From positions 1 to 40,190 of the forward strand of contig JAHRHA010000050.1 of assembly GCA_020027875.1 (NCBI GenBank): a DNA stretch of 40,190 nt. Direction: 5' to 3'. The position numbers and the translations under genes were made by a program. This document shows, in pieces, positions 28,421 to 37,731 of the stretch. The notes under the pieces were generated by a model. The model did not search any database, was not told the origin of the DNA, and saw only the letters and a list, made by a program, of their open reading frames with translations. The stretch's first letter is position 1. Every line of letters begins with the position of its first letter. This DNA is from Micromonosporaceae bacterium. GTDB lineage: Bacteria; Actinomycetota; Actinomycetes; Mycobacteriales; Micromonosporaceae.

Positions 28421-29871
28421 GGCCCGGCCCGTCCGGCGGCGTCGACCTCTGGCTCGGGGGCCTCCGGTTCAGGCGCCGGCCGCGGCCCGTACGGGGCGGC
28501 TTCGTCCCTGGTGTCCTGACGCTTCCACCGCCGCGACATGGCGCGCAGCACCGTTACCGTGGCGATCCCGAGTCCGGTGTAGAGCACGAGCACGACGATG
28601 AAGCTGACCCACACGCCGTCGGCTTGGGTCACGGTGTCGGATGTTCGCTCGATGTTGTAGACGATCCACGGCTGGCGTCCTACCTCGGTGACGATCCAGC
28701 CCGCCTCGATCGCCACGTACGTCAGCACTCCGGCGGAGGCGGCGACCCACAGAAAGAGCTTCGACCTCGGCACATCCCGGCGGCGCCAATACGCGATCGC
28801 GAACCATGCAACCAGCCCGACGAGCAGGGTGGCGATACCGACCATGATGTCAAAGGCAGTGTGTACGATGTTCACATTGGACGGTCGGTTCTCGGGTGGC
28901 ACGGCCTCGAGACCCTGGACGTAGGTATCCCTGCTGCCGCCGGTGAGGAACGAGTTGAGGCCGGGGATCCGTACGCCTCCGGACACCGTGTTCGTCTCCG
29001 CGTCATACCGGCCGAAGATGATCTCGGGCTGATCTGCCCCGGACTGCGTCACTACCTCCATCGCCAAGAATTTGGCGGGTTGGTTGTTGGCAAGCCAGCG
29101 GGCGATGCTGTCGCCCACGGCGAACTGCACCGGGGTGGCGATCGCGGCGACCGTAAACGGGATAAGAATGCCTAGTCTGTGGTAGCGATCCCGCCGACCC
29201 CGCAACCAACCCACCACGTAGATCGACGCCACCGTGAAGCCGGCCGCCATATACGCCGCCACCACGAAGTGGGCCAACTCCAACGGCAACGCCTTGTTGA
29301 AGATGGCCGCGATCGGGTCGATGTTCGTCGGCTCACCGTTGGGACCGACGGTGAACCCGGCCGGCGTGTTCATCCACGCGTTGGCCGAGATGATGGAGAA
29401 CGCGCCAACCAGCGCCACGAACGGGATGGGGAGCCCCAACCAGAAATGGGTCCACCCCTTGAGCCGCCGCCAGCCGTAGATGTAGATGGCCACCAGGATC
29501 GCCTCGAGGAAGAATGCGATGCCCTCGATCGCGAACGGCAGGCCGAACACGTCGCCGTACTTCTCGGTGAGCCCCGGCCACAGCAGCCCCATCTCGAACG
29601 AGAGCACCGTGCCGGAGACCGCACCCACGGCGAAGGTGAGGCCGGCGGCGTGCGACCACCGGCGGGCAAGCGTGAGGGCGACCGGGTCGTTGCGCTTGAG
29701 GCCCTTGTAGTTGGCGATGAGCATGAGAGCGGGTAGGGCGACCCCCATCGGCACCAGGATGATGTGGAACATCAACGTGAAAGCCATCTGGGAGCGGGCC
29801 GGCAGAAGCTGGGCCGGCTCCGCCGCGATCAGCCAGTCGCTCACGACGCGGACGGATGCAACCATGACCAC
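28417..29871 (-). CDS. cydA: Cytochrome bd ubiquinol oxidase subunit I
   Basis: Haem-bearing subunit of the high-affinity oxidase that reduces O2 to water with quinol. The 484-aa protein has the haem ligand His36 in SQMAFTLMFHIILVP, LPLELAHFVVAAYMA (second His), GWRRLKGWTHFW, and AFDIMVGIATLL with the methionine ligand. The Q-loop (about 270-320) is of the short type. The C-terminal tail is proline- and glutamate-rich. The start may be GTG 29871 or ATG 29865; AGG 8 nt ahead of GTG slightly favours 29871. The upstream 185 bp hold a 13-bp tandem repeat and a long palindrome. Confidence 0.93.
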   Translation of the reverse strand: MVMVASVRVVSDWLIAAEPAQLLPARSQMAFTLMFHIILVPMGVALPALMLIANYKGLKRNDPVALTLARRWSHAAGLTFAVGAVSGTVLSFEMGLLWPGLTEKYGDVFGLPFAIEGIAFFLEAILVAIYIYGWRRLKGWTHFWLGLPIPFVALVGAFSIISANAWMNTPAGFTVGPNGEPTNIDPIAAIFNKALPLELAHFVVAAYMAAGFTVASIYVVGWLRGRRDRYHRLGILIPFTVAAIATPVQFAVGDSIARWLANNQPAKFLAMEVVTQSGADQPEIIFGRYDAETNTVSGGVRIPGLNSFLTGGSRDTYVQGLEAVPPENRPSNVNIVHTAFDIMVGIATLLVGLVAWFAIAYWRRRDVPRSKLFLWVAASAGVLTYVAIEAGWIVTEVGRQPWIVYNIERTSDTVTQADGVWVSFIVVLVLYTGLGIATVTVLRAMSRRWKRQDTRDEAAPYGPRPAPEPEAPEPEVDAAGRAGP

Positions 29872-29920
29872 ACTGAGAGCCTAAGCATCCGCGCCGTTGG
29901 AGCGGGTGGGCTTCACGCAG

Positions 29921-29985
29921 ATCCCCTCCCGTCAACCCCTCCCGTCAACCCCTCCCGTCAACCCCTCCCGTCGACCCCTCCCGTC
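29921..29985. repeat. 13-bp tandem repeat, five copies, upstream of cydA
   Basis: Five head-to-tail copies of RACCCCTCCCGTC occupy 29921-29985. The first begins AT, copies 2-4 begin AA, and the fifth begins GA. They end where the palindrome starts. On the minus strand, in the direction of cydA transcription, the unit reads GACGGGAGGGGTT. Confidence 0.92.
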
Positions 29986-30012
29986 GATCATGACCTGGAG
30001 GTCATGATCGAC
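29983..30012. repeat. Perfect 14-bp-arm palindrome
   Basis: GTCGATCATGACCT (29983-29996) is the exact reverse complement of AGGTCATGATCGAC (29999-30012), with only GG between. A further CATGATC at 30034-30040 follows. Such near-perfect palindromes recur as dispersed intergenic elements in some actinobacteria; a terminator or operator is also possible. Confidence 0.85.
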
Positions 30013-30056
30013 GCCATTTCGCGACGGTCAGCTCATGATCACGGCGATCTTGAGGC

Positions 30057-30250
30057 TCACTGTTGCATGGTGACGACGACCTTGATGGCGTCGGGTGTCT
30101 TGGTGAGGCTCGTCGTCCAGTGCGCGGGATCGACGCGCCGAGTAAGCAGTCGGTTCAACCAATCGGGATCCGTTCCCGCCAACGCGTCGGCCGCTTGCTC
30201 GTAGTGTCGGCGGGCGGCATTGACCGTGCCGAATACGACGTTGTGCTGTT
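30057..30250 (-). pseudogene. C-terminal fragment of a glucose 1-dehydrogenase-like gene
   Basis: The last 60 or so codons, from VVFGTVNAARRHYEQAADAL through DWLNRLLTRRVDPAHW to IKVVVTMQQ, match the C-terminus of medium-chain glucose/aldose 1-dehydrogenases (usual NNVVFGSVNANRRHY and ITRRVPL blocks). Homology stops near 30242. Upstream residues in this frame are antisense to the adjacent hydrolase remnant. The catalytic and NAD(P)-binding domains are gone. Confidence 0.65.
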
Positions 30251-31041
30251 CACAGTCACCGAGTGGGTCACCAGCCCGATCGAGGAGTTCGACGCCTGCC
30301 TGAAGTGGCCCGCCCCCGCGTCCGACGACCCGCCGATCGTCTCCGGCACCCCGATCGCGCCGGCGAACCTGCCGGTGTTGGTGCTCTCGGGCGAACTGGA
30401 TTCGCTGAACACGCCGGTCGAAGGGCAGCGCGTCGCCGAGCACATGGGACCGTCCGCCCGGTGGATCCAGATCGGCAACATGATCCATGTATCGGCGATG
30501 CTCGACTTCGTGGGCCGCGCCGAGGGCCTCGTCCAGAAGTTCATCGCTGCACCGGGCAAGCTCAACTCGATGGATGCCGCCTGCGCCGCCAACATGCCGT
30601 GGTGCACGTGGTCGGGTCCTTCTCCCAGACGCTGGCGCAGGCCACGCCCGCCACCGCCACGACCGGTAACACGGCGAACGCGAACGCCCGGCGGCTGGCG
30701 GCGATCGGCGCCGCCGTCGTCGGTGACAGCATCTGGCACTGGTGGTACATCCCGGCCAGCAAGGGGCACGGCCTCAGGGGCGGCGTGTTCCACGTCAACG
30801 GCGACGGCCCGGAGTTCGAGCTGGTGTTCAACAACGTCCGGTGGACCACCGACGTGACTGTCGACGGGACCGGTACCTGGAATCAGGACACTGGCCGCGT
30901 CACCGCCTCATTGCAGATCACCGGGCCGGGCGGGCTGACTGGCACGGTCGACGTGGTCTACGACGACTACACGCCGGGACCGCCACGCTCTCCGGCGCGT
31001 CGGGCGGCAAGACGATCGCCGCCACCCTACCTACGCCGTAG
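30249..31041 (+). pseudogene. Frameshifted C-terminal remnant of an alpha/beta hydrolase (TAP-like)
   Basis: Frame 3 carries TVTEWVTSPIEEFDACLKWP and LPVLVLSGELDSLNTPVEGQ, with THV-like MIHVSAM containing the catalytic His, all typical of the TAP-like C-terminus. Near 30600 one base is lost and frame 2 continues with VVHVVGSFSQTLAQATPA, KGHGLRGGVFHVNGDG and VDVVYDDYT. Near 30983 a second shift moves to frame 1 for ATLSGASGGKTIAATLPTP and the TAG at 31039. The N-terminal half with the nucleophile Ser is missing. It abuts the glucose-dehydrogenase fragment. Confidence 0.65.
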
Positions 31042-31061
31042 CAGCGCCGACGCCGTAGCAG

Positions 31062-31268
31062 CTATCCCTCCAGCCGGAAGCCGACCTTGACGGTGACCTG
31101 GAAGTGGCCGATCACGCCGTCGGCCACGTGCCCACGAATCTCGGTCACCTCGAACCAGTCGATGTGGCGCAGCGTAGCGCCGGCGCGGGCGATCGCGTTG
31201 CGTACGGCTTGGTCAATGGACTCCGGCGACGAGCCGACGATCTCGGTCACCCGATAGACATGGTCCAT
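31062..31268 (-). CDS. Dodecin
   Basis: A 68-aa flavin-binding storage protein that forms a hollow dodecamer. The sequence [20 protein letters not shown], then [20 protein letters not shown] and a C-terminal [15 protein letters not shown] is typical throughout. The Trp in HIDWFEV is the flavin-stacking residue. GAGGTGGAGC precedes the ATG closely. It is divergent from the phosphoketolase gene with a 120-bp shared upstream region. Flavin buffering would suit the many flavoenzymes nearby (NDH-2, GMC), but that link is inferred. Confidence 0.93.
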   Translation of the reverse strand: MDHVYRVTEIVGSSPESIDQAVRNAIARAGATLRHIDWFEVTEIRGHVADGVIGHFQVTVKVGFRLEG

Positions 31269-31287
31269 GCTCCACCTCTCTCATGAC

Positions 31288-31299
31288 GGGCCGAGGCCC
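31288..31299. promoter_or_regulatory. GGGCC-GA-GGCCC palindrome between dodecin and phosphoketolase
   Basis: GGGCC at 31288-31292 and GGCCC at 31295-31299 are symmetric around GA, between two divergent genes. A second GGGCCC lies at 31344-31349. They could be shared operator sites. Given the GC content, chance occurrence is quite possible. Confidence 0.25.
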
Positions 31300-31388
31300 T
31301 GCCAGCCCATGTTCGCGCACGATCGCCGTTCCCCAGCGCAATCGGGCCCTTTCAGGTTCTCTGGACACTAGGAGGGGAAGGGGTCGCC

Positions 31389-33758
31389 GTGCGAGTCGTC
31401 GAGGACGCACCGCTCACCGCCGCCGAGGCCGGACGCATTGACGCGTACTGGCGGGCCGCCAACTACCTGTCGGTCGGCCAGATCTACTTGTTGGACAACC
31501 CGCTGCTGCGCGAGCCGCTCATGCCCGAGCACATCAAACCGCGCCTACTCGGCCACTGGGGCACCACCCCGGGTCTGAACCTCCTATACGCGCACCTCAA
31601 CCGCATCGCCGCCAGCCGCGGCCGGGATCTGCTCTACGTCACCGGACCCGGACACGGCGGACCCGGCCTCGTCGCCAACGTGTGGCTGGAAGGCACCTAC
31701 AGCGAGGTGTACCCCACCGTGAGCCGCGACGCCGCCGGCATGGCGCGCCTGTTCAAACAGTTCTCCTTCCCCGGTGGCGTGCCGAGCCACGTCGCGCCGG
31801 AGACACCCGGGTCGATCCATGAGGGCGGAGAGCTGGGGTACTCCTTGAGCCACGCGTACGGGGCGGCGTTCGACAATCCGGATCTCGTCGTCGCGTGCGT
31901 CGTCGGGGACGGCGAGGCCGAGACCGGAGCGCTGGCGGCCGCATGGCACTCGAACAAGTTCCTCGATCCGGTCCACGACGGCGCCGTACTGCCCATCCTT
32001 CACCTCAACGGTTACAAGATCTCCAACCCGACCGTGCTGTCCAGCATCCCCGAGGACGAACTGGACGCGCTGCTCATCGGGTACGGATACGAGCCGTACC
32101 TGGTCGCCGGCGACAACCCGGCAACGATGCACCAACGGATGGCGGCGACCTTCGACGCGGTGTTCGAGGCCATCGCCACGATCCAACGCGCCGCGCGGGA
32201 CGAGGAGAGCACCGAGGGTGCCACCGGGCGTCCACGATGGCCGGCCATCGTCCTGCGCACGCCAAAGGGCTGGACCGGCCCGAAGGAGGTTGGCGGACTT
32301 CCGGTGGAGGGCACGTGGCGGGCCCATCAGGTGCCGCTGCCGGCGGCACGCGCCGACGCTGGACAGCTGACCGCGCTGGACGAGTGGCTGCGGTCATACC
32401 GGCCCGGTGAGCTGTTCGGGGATGACGGTGTGCCGAGGGCCGAGCTGACCGAGTGGCTACCCGCCGGCACCCGGCGCATGGGCGCCACGCCGCACGCCAA
32501 CGGCGGCCTGCTTACCCGCGCGCTGGATCTGCCCGACTTCCGCGGGTACGCGGTGAAGGCCGGCGAGATCGCCGAGCCGACCCGGGTGCTGGGCTTTTTC
32601 CTGCGCGACGTGATGGCGAAGAATCTGTCATACCGGAACTTCCGGCTCTTCGGGCCCGACGAGACGGATTCCAACCGGCTCGGCGCGGTGTACGAGGTGA
32701 CCGGCAAGGCGTGGCAGGCCCGGGTCGGACCGAACGACGTGAACCTCGCGCGCGACGGGCGGGTGATGGAGATCCTCTCCGAACACACCTGCCAGGGATG
32801 GCTCGAGGGCTACCTGCTCACCGGCCGGCATGGTCTGTTCTCCTGCTACGAGGCGTTCATCCATATCGTCGACTCGATGTTCAACCAGCACGCCAAATGG
32901 CTCAAGGTCGCCCGCACGCTGGCGTGGCGCCGGCCCATTCCCTCGCTCAACTACCTGCTCACCTCCCACGTATGGCGCCAGGACCACAACGGCTTCTCCC
33001 ACCAGGATCCCGGGTTCATCGACCATGTGGTCAACAAGAAGGCCGAGGTCATCCGGGTGTACCTGCCGCCGGATGTGAACACCCTGCTCTCCGTCGCCGA
33101 TCATTGCCTGCGCAGCCGCGACTACGTCAACGTCATCGTCGCCGGCAAGCAGTCGCAGCCCACCTGGCTGGACATCGACGCAGCGGTTGCGCACTGCAAC
33201 CGGGGGCTCGGCATCTGGGAGTGGGCCAGCAACGACGACGGCGACCCCGACGTCGTCCTCGCCTGCGCCGGCGACGTGCCCACCCTGGAGACGCTCGCCG
33301 CCGCCGATCTGCTCCGCCACCACCTGCCCGAGGTGAGGGTAAGAGTTGTCAACGTGGTGGACCTGATGCGGCTCCAGCCGTCCAGCGCCCACCCGCACGG
33401 ACTGTCCGACGCGGAGTTCGACGCCATCTTCACCACGGACCGTCCGATCGTATTCGCCTACCACGGCTATCCGTCGCTGATCCACCGACTTACCTACCGG
33501 CGCACTAACCATGCGAACCTGCATGTGCGCGGATACAAGGAGGAGGGCGCCACCACGACGCCGTTCGACATGGTCGTCATCAACGACATGGACCGCTTCC
33601 ACCTGGTCATGGATGTCATCGACTGGGTGCCGGGCCTAGCCCGCCGAGCGGCTGTCTTCCGGCAGTCCATGGTTGACAAGCGAACGGCCCACCATGGTTA
33701 CGTCCGTGAGCACGGTGAGGACATGCCCGAGATCCGCCAATGGATCTGGGAGTCCTGA
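31389..33758 (+). CDS. xfp: Phosphoketolase (xylulose 5-phosphate/fructose 6-phosphate)
   Basis: Thiamine-diphosphate enzyme that splits xylulose 5-phosphate or fructose 6-phosphate with phosphate to give acetyl phosphate. The 789-aa length is normal. Visible signatures are [46 protein letters not shown] and [10 protein letters not shown] (ThDP-magnesium site), then [19 protein letters not shown] and the C-terminal transketolase-like domain. GGAGGGGAAGGGG lies upstream of the GTG at 31389. Its substrate is supplied by the pentose phosphate route, for which zwf is encoded 11 kb away. A DUF2637-like gene follows. Confidence 0.95.
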   Translation: MRVVEDAPLTAAEAGRIDAYWRAANYLSVGQIYLLDNPLLREPLMPEHIKPRLLGHWGTTPGLNLLYAHLNRIAASRGRDLLYVTGPGHGGPGLVANVWLEGTYSEVYPTVSRDAAGMARLFKQFSFPGGVPSHVAPETPGSIHEGGELGYSLSHAYGAAFDNPDLVVACVVGDGEAETGALAAAWHSNKFLDPVHDGAVLPILHLNGYKISNPTVLSSIPEDELDALLIGYGYEPYLVAGDNPATMHQRMAATFDAVFEAIATIQRAARDEESTEGATGRPRWPAIVLRTPKGWTGPKEVGGLPVEGTWRAHQVPLPAARADAGQLTALDEWLRSYRPGELFGDDGVPRAELTEWLPAGTRRMGATPHANGGLLTRALDLPDFRGYAVKAGEIAEPTRVLGFFLRDVMAKNLSYRNFRLFGPDETDSNRLGAVYEVTGKAWQARVGPNDVNLARDGRVMEILSEHTCQGWLEGYLLTGRHGLFSCYEAFIHIVDSMFNQHAKWLKVARTLAWRRPIPSLNYLLTSHVWRQDHNGFSHQDPGFIDHVVNKKAEVIRVYLPPDVNTLLSVADHCLRSRDYVNVIVAGKQSQPTWLDIDAAVAHCNRGLGIWEWASNDDGDPDVVLACAGDVPTLETLAAADLLRHHLPEVRVRVVNVVDLMRLQPSSAHPHGLSDAEFDAIFTTDRPIVFAYHGYPSLIHRLTYRRTNHANLHVRGYKEEGATTTPFDMVVINDMDRFHLVMDVIDWVPGLARRAAVFRQSMVDKRTAHHGYVREHGEDMPEIRQWIWES

Positions 33759-33851
33759 TGTCAGGTGGCGAGGCGGTAGCCGCGTTTGATCACCGTCAGT
33801 GGCCTACCGAGTGGAACCGAACCGAAACACCCCCTCGGGCGTATTTCACAT

Positions 33852-35024
33852 ATGCAGGAGGAGAACACAGAACCCGCTCGTGTGAATGGCAACGCCGTGC
33901 CCGGAGCCTTCCCGGCCCGGCCGCCGGCCTACTCAGGCGACCCGAGCGAGGGATGGCTCCTGCGTACCGGGCTGTCGGTCTCGGTCTGGGTGCTCGCCGG
34001 GATCGCGACCGTGCTCGCCGCATCCGGGCAGGTCGAGTTCGCCCACTGGGCCGGGATCATCGATGTCCGCGCGTACGCCGTTCCCGCCGTACTTGAGCTG
34101 GTCGCGGTGGCGTTCCTGCTCATCGGGTACCGGCGTGCACGGCGCGGCGACTCCCCGGCCGCACTCTGGCTTCTGGCCGCCGTCGTCGGCGCCTTCGCCG
34201 TCTACACCAACGTTGTGCACAGCGGCGGCCGGGCGGGCCTCGTCTTCGGAGCGGCATCGGCCCTCGCACTGATCCTGTGGTTCGTGAAGTTGCGCGACGA
34301 CTACCGACACTTCCAGCGGGCGACTGGCCAGGCCACCCGTCCGCGACCCAAGCTGGGGGCGCTGTGGTTCGTCGCGCCGCGGCTGGCCACCCGGGCCTGG
34401 GTCATCGCCGCCCGACGCCGGATCTCTACGGTGGATGAAGCGGTGGCCTACGCCGAGGTGTGGCGAGCCGTGTTCGAGGACTCCCGAACCGCCAGGGTGC
34501 GTCGTCGCCTGGCCCGGCGTACCGCGTGGCGATCCGTCGCTGAGGCGGCCGGTGGCGTCTGGGCCGAGCTCCCCCGCACAGCCGTGGTCGCGGCAGTCGA
34601 TGTCGTGCAGCGCGGTGCGGAACACGGATCCGGGCGGCCGCCCATCGCGGATCGCCCGCCCCACGCTGGCCTACCGCTCGCGCCCGCTGCCCACGCCGAC
34701 GCGACCAGGGCGCACAACGCCAACGGCCATGCCAGCCCCATCTCCGCCCGGACCTCCGAACCCATCAGCGCGATCCCCGTCACCGCCACCGCCGTCGCGA
34801 CGGCCGACCCCGGCTCGCTCCGCGGACGGGTCTTCGCCTTCCTCAATTCCCAGGTGAGCACGGACGACTACCACGACATCGGCGACGGCGACGACCCATA
34901 TCTTCTGTGGATGACTGCCCGTGGCCTCGGCGTCGGCGTCGACGCCATCAGCGACTACGTACGCGAGTGGTGCCGCGAGACCGCCCGCCGTCGCGACCAG
35001 GACCTCAGCTCCGTACGAGGCTGA
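33852..35024 (+). CDS. DUF2637-like membrane protein
   Basis: A 390-aa protein. About residues 45-155 hold four membrane helices (VWVLAGIATVLAASGQVEFA, AVPAVLELVAVAFLLIGY, LWLLAAVVGAFAVYTNVVH, GLVFGAASALALILWFV), resembling DUF2637 proteins. A basic, arginine-rich region (RRRLARRTAWRS) and a low-complexity Ala/Pro/Ser stretch follow. The C-terminal soluble part (RVFAFLNSQVSTDDYHDIGD) may be a small winged-helix-like domain. The start is uncertain: ATG 33852 lacks a good ribosome site, and TTG 33786 is also in frame. Function unknown. Related proteins occur on chromosomes and on conjugative elements. Confidence 0.6.
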   Translation: MQEENTEPARVNGNAVPGAFPARPPAYSGDPSEGWLLRTGLSVSVWVLAGIATVLAASGQVEFAHWAGIIDVRAYAVPAVLELVAVAFLLIGYRRARRGDSPAALWLLAAVVGAFAVYTNVVHSGGRAGLVFGAASALALILWFVKLRDDYRHFQRATGQATRPRPKLGALWFVAPRLATRAWVIAARRRISTVDEAVAYAEVWRAVFEDSRTARVRRRLARRTAWRSVAEAAGGVWAELPRTAVVAAVDVVQRGAEHGSGRPPIADRPPHAGLPLAPAAHADATRAHNANGHASPISARTSEPISAIPVTATAVATADPGSLRGRVFAFLNSQVSTDDYHDIGDGDDPYLLWMTARGLGVGVDAISDYVREWCRETARRRDQDLSSVRG

Positions 35025-35192
35025 TCGAGGCCGCTAGATCGCGGTAAGTACGGTTTTGATCCAGTACGGCCTGATTACACGATCTCCGGTCTCAGTGATT
35101 CCAGATCTCGGAACCATTCGGGATCGGAATACGTAGAGAAGGTCGCCGCGCTCGCGTTCGTCGTCGCAGCGCCGAGGCTAAAGGGGGCCGTC

Positions 35193-36530
35193 GTGACAGT
35201 GGATCAAGCCGGGTTGGACGTGGGAGCGACCGCCTGGTTGCTCGTCTCCGCAGCGCTTGTGCTCTTGATGGCACCCGGCGTGGCCTTCTTCTACGGAGGT
35301 ATGGTCCGGGCAGCGAATGTCCTAGGCACGATCATGCAGAGTTTCATGGTCATCGGAATTGTCAGCGTTCTGTGGGTCGCCGTCGGCTTCTCGCTCGCCT
35401 TCGGCCAGGGCAATCAATTCATAGGTGGGTTCGACCTGGCCGGCCTGCCCGATCTGAGCGCCACCGTGCCAGGCATCCACCTCGGGGGCGTCCCCCTATT
35501 GGCGTTCGTGGTGTTCCAGATGATGTTCGCAGTGATCACCCCGGCGTTGATCACCGGCGCCGGCGCCGAGCGGTGGCGGTTCGGTGCATCCGTGTTCTTC
35601 GTCGCGGCCTGGTCGTTGCTGGTCTACGCACCGATCGCCCACTGGCTGTTCTCCCCGCAAGGATGGGCCGCAAAGCTCGGTGCGCTGGATTTCGCCGGCG
35701 GCGCCGTCGTCCACGCGAGCGCCGGAGCGGCGGCGCTGGCACTCGCGGCACGCCTGGGACGGCGCGTCGGCTGGGGCGACCCGCAGATGCGACCACACAA
35801 CCTGCCGCTCGTGCTGATCGGCACGTCGTTGCTGTGGTTCGGCTGGTTTGGGTTCAATGGCGGCTCTGCGCTCACAGCGAATGGCGTGGCCACCCTGGCG
35901 GTCGTCAACACGCAGGTGGCCGCCGCGACCGCCCTGATGTCCTGGGCGATAGCCGAACGGATCCGCTTCGGCAAGCCCACCACGCTCGGCGCTGCGTCAG
36001 GGGCCATCGCCGGCCTGGTCGCCATCACCCCGGCCGCCGGGTACGTCACTCCCGTCGGCGCCATTGCGATCGGAGCGATCGCCGGCGTCTTCTGCCACCT
36101 GGCCGTGGGCCTCAAGGCCGTTTTCAGGGTCGACGACTCGCTGGACGTCACCGCGGTGCACCTTGGTGGTGGCCTTGTTGGTTGTCTCTGCGTTGGTCTG
36201 TTCGCGAGCCGCGATGCGAACCCGGCCGGCGCGGACGGGCTCTTCTCTGGCGGAGGCTATCGCCAGCTCGGCCTCCAGGCACTGGCGGTGTGTGTTGTCA
36301 TCGCCTACTCAATGCTGATGACGCTGCTCATCTCGAGCATCGCTAACCGGATCATAGGAAACCGGGTGACTCCGCGCGAGGAGGCCATCGGCCTCGACCT
36401 CTCACAGCACGGTGAATCGGCGTACACATTCACGCCCCCCGCTGCACCGATAGCCGCACGTGGCGTCGAGCATGTCCCAGTGCATGCCGTGTCCGCACCG
36501 GCGGACCGTACGCGCACACAGGGACGGTGA
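35193..36530 (+). CDS. amt: Ammonium transporter (Amt family)
   Basis: A 445-aa membrane protein with 11 predicted helices that conducts ammonium. Typical blocks are VAFFYGGMVRAANVLGTIMQ, MFAVITPALITGAGAERWRF, VVHASAGAAALALAARLGRR and WFGWFGFNGGSALTANG, plus the conserved His pair in the pore helices (VVHASAG, AVHLGGGLVG). GGGGG precedes the GTG at 35193. A 168-bp gap lies upstream. The downstream sensor gene begins 4 nt after the stop. No glnK/glnB gene follows, unlike the commonest arrangement. Confidence 0.93.
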   Translation: MTVDQAGLDVGATAWLLVSAALVLLMAPGVAFFYGGMVRAANVLGTIMQSFMVIGIVSVLWVAVGFSLAFGQGNQFIGGFDLAGLPDLSATVPGIHLGGVPLLAFVVFQMMFAVITPALITGAGAERWRFGASVFFVAAWSLLVYAPIAHWLFSPQGWAAKLGALDFAGGAVVHASAGAAALALAARLGRRVGWGDPQMRPHNLPLVLIGTSLLWFGWFGFNGGSALTANGVATLAVVNTQVAAATALMSWAIAERIRFGKPTTLGAASGAIAGLVAITPAAGYVTPVGAIAIGAIAGVFCHLAVGLKAVFRVDDSLDVTAVHLGGGLVGCLCVGLFASRDANPAGADGLFSGGGYRQLGLQALAVCVVIAYSMLMTLLISSIANRIIGNRVTPREEAIGLDLSQHGESAYTFTPPAAPIAARGVEHVPVHAVSAPADRTRTQGR

Positions 36531-36534
36531 CGAG

Positions 36535-37731
36535 ATGTCGGTCAGATCGAGTGATTCTCGCTTTCGGCGCGGGTTTCGGATCCTCGTGGCCGTCGTGCTG
36601 TTGTTGGCCGTCGGCGGACTCTACGGCGCATTGGTGGGCCAGCTGAAATCGGCGACCGACGAGGACGAGAGCTTCGTCGCCCTGGAGCGTCACGGCGTCG
36701 CCTATCTGCGGCCGCTGACTCGGCTCGTCGGGGAACTGACGGCGGCGCAGTCCGCCGCGGTTCGCGGCGCGGCCGTCGACACGGTCGCGCTGAACGCCGC
36801 CGTCGTGGCGGTGTCCGAAGTCGACCGAACGGACGGTCCCCCGCTGCGGACCCAGCAACGATGGACCGATCTGCGTGCCGCCATCGACAAGGTAGGGAAA
36901 CAGCGCCCGACCGGACCGGGCGCGCTGGACGCGTACGCCGATGTGGTGGCCCTCGCGACCGACCTCGCCCGCAAGGTGGGCGACACCTCAAAACTGATCC
37001 TCGACCCCGAGCTGGACAGCTACTACCTCATGGACGCCGCGATGCTCCAGCTGCCGGCCGTGCTCACCGCCGCCGGACTCGCCGCCGACCTCGCCTATTT
37101 GACGGCCGACCGTGGCAAGGACGACCAACTGCCGTACGAGGGCTTCATCGACGTGGCCGTTGCGCGCCAACAGGTCGCGACCGCCACGGAAGCCACCAGC
37201 ACGGGCATCCGCAAGGCCCTCGACGCGACGCAACGTGGCGCCCTCGGCGCCAATCTGACCGAGCCGCTGGATGCCTTCCGTGCCGCAGCGGACCAGCTCG
37301 TTCCCCCGGCCGCGCTACGGCAAGCGACCCCGACCGGGAATTCCTCGACCATCTCGGCCGCTGCGCAGAAGATTCGGGCAACGGCCGTTCCGCTGGCCGC
37401 CGCGGTGTTGACCGAACTGGATGCTCTCTTGGCGGTCCGCCAGGACCACCTTGCCTCGCAACGCATCTACGCGCTTGGCGCGGCGGGTGCCGGAGTTGCG
37501 CTTGCCGTGATCCTCCTGTGGTGGTCGGTGCCGGCTCGTGGCCGTGCCCGCAGTGACGAACTCGCCGCCGTTACTGGCCGTGACGAGGCTGGCGCCGCGG
37601 GCGACGTGGCCTCGCTCTCGGTGCAGCTTCCCGTCGTTGACGCGCGCGACCTGCTGGCCCTCGAGGAGCTCGTGCACGTGGGCCGTGGCGTACGCGCACA
37701 GCCGAAGGAGAAGTCCGACGATGCTCGGTAG
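36535..37731 (+). CDS. Chemoreceptor-like membrane sensor protein without output domain
   Basis: A 398-aa protein with helices at about 16-38 (LVAVVLLLAVGGLYGALVG) and 320-340 (ALGAAGAGVALAVILLWW). They bracket an extracytoplasmic helical domain of about 280 residues. ILDPELDSYYLMDAAMLQLPAVL resembles sensor regions of methyl-accepting and GGDEF proteins. The cytoplasmic tail is only about 60 residues and has no HAMP, kinase or methylation domain, so it would need a partner. ATG 36535 follows GGTGACGAG. It overlaps the next kinase gene by 11 nt, so the two are surely co-translated. Confidence 0.7.
   Translation: MSVRSSDSRFRRGFRILVAVVLLLAVGGLYGALVGQLKSATDEDESFVALERHGVAYLRPLTRLVGELTAAQSAAVRGAAVDTVALNAAVVAVSEVDRTDGPPLRTQQRWTDLRAAIDKVGKQRPTGPGALDAYADVVALATDLARKVGDTSKLILDPELDSYYLMDAAMLQLPAVLTAAGLAADLAYLTADRGKDDQLPYEGFIDVAVARQQVATATEATSTGIRKALDATQRGALGANLTEPLDAFRAAADQLVPPAALRQATPTGNSSTISAAAQKIRATAVPLAAAVLTELDALLAVRQDHLASQRIYALGAAGAGVALAVILLWWSVPARGRARSDELAAVTGRDEAGAAGDVASLSVQLPVVDARDLLALEELVHVGRGVRAQPKEKSDDAR

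Noticed and set aside
29872..30056. Rex-type operator upstream of cydA
   Set aside because: No TTGTGA-N6-TCACAA-like sequence was found in the gap.
35025..35192. Possible GlnR box upstream of amt
   Set aside because: A loose match (GTACT-GGATCA-AAAC on the minus strand) differs from the GTNAC-N6-GAAAC consensus in key bases.
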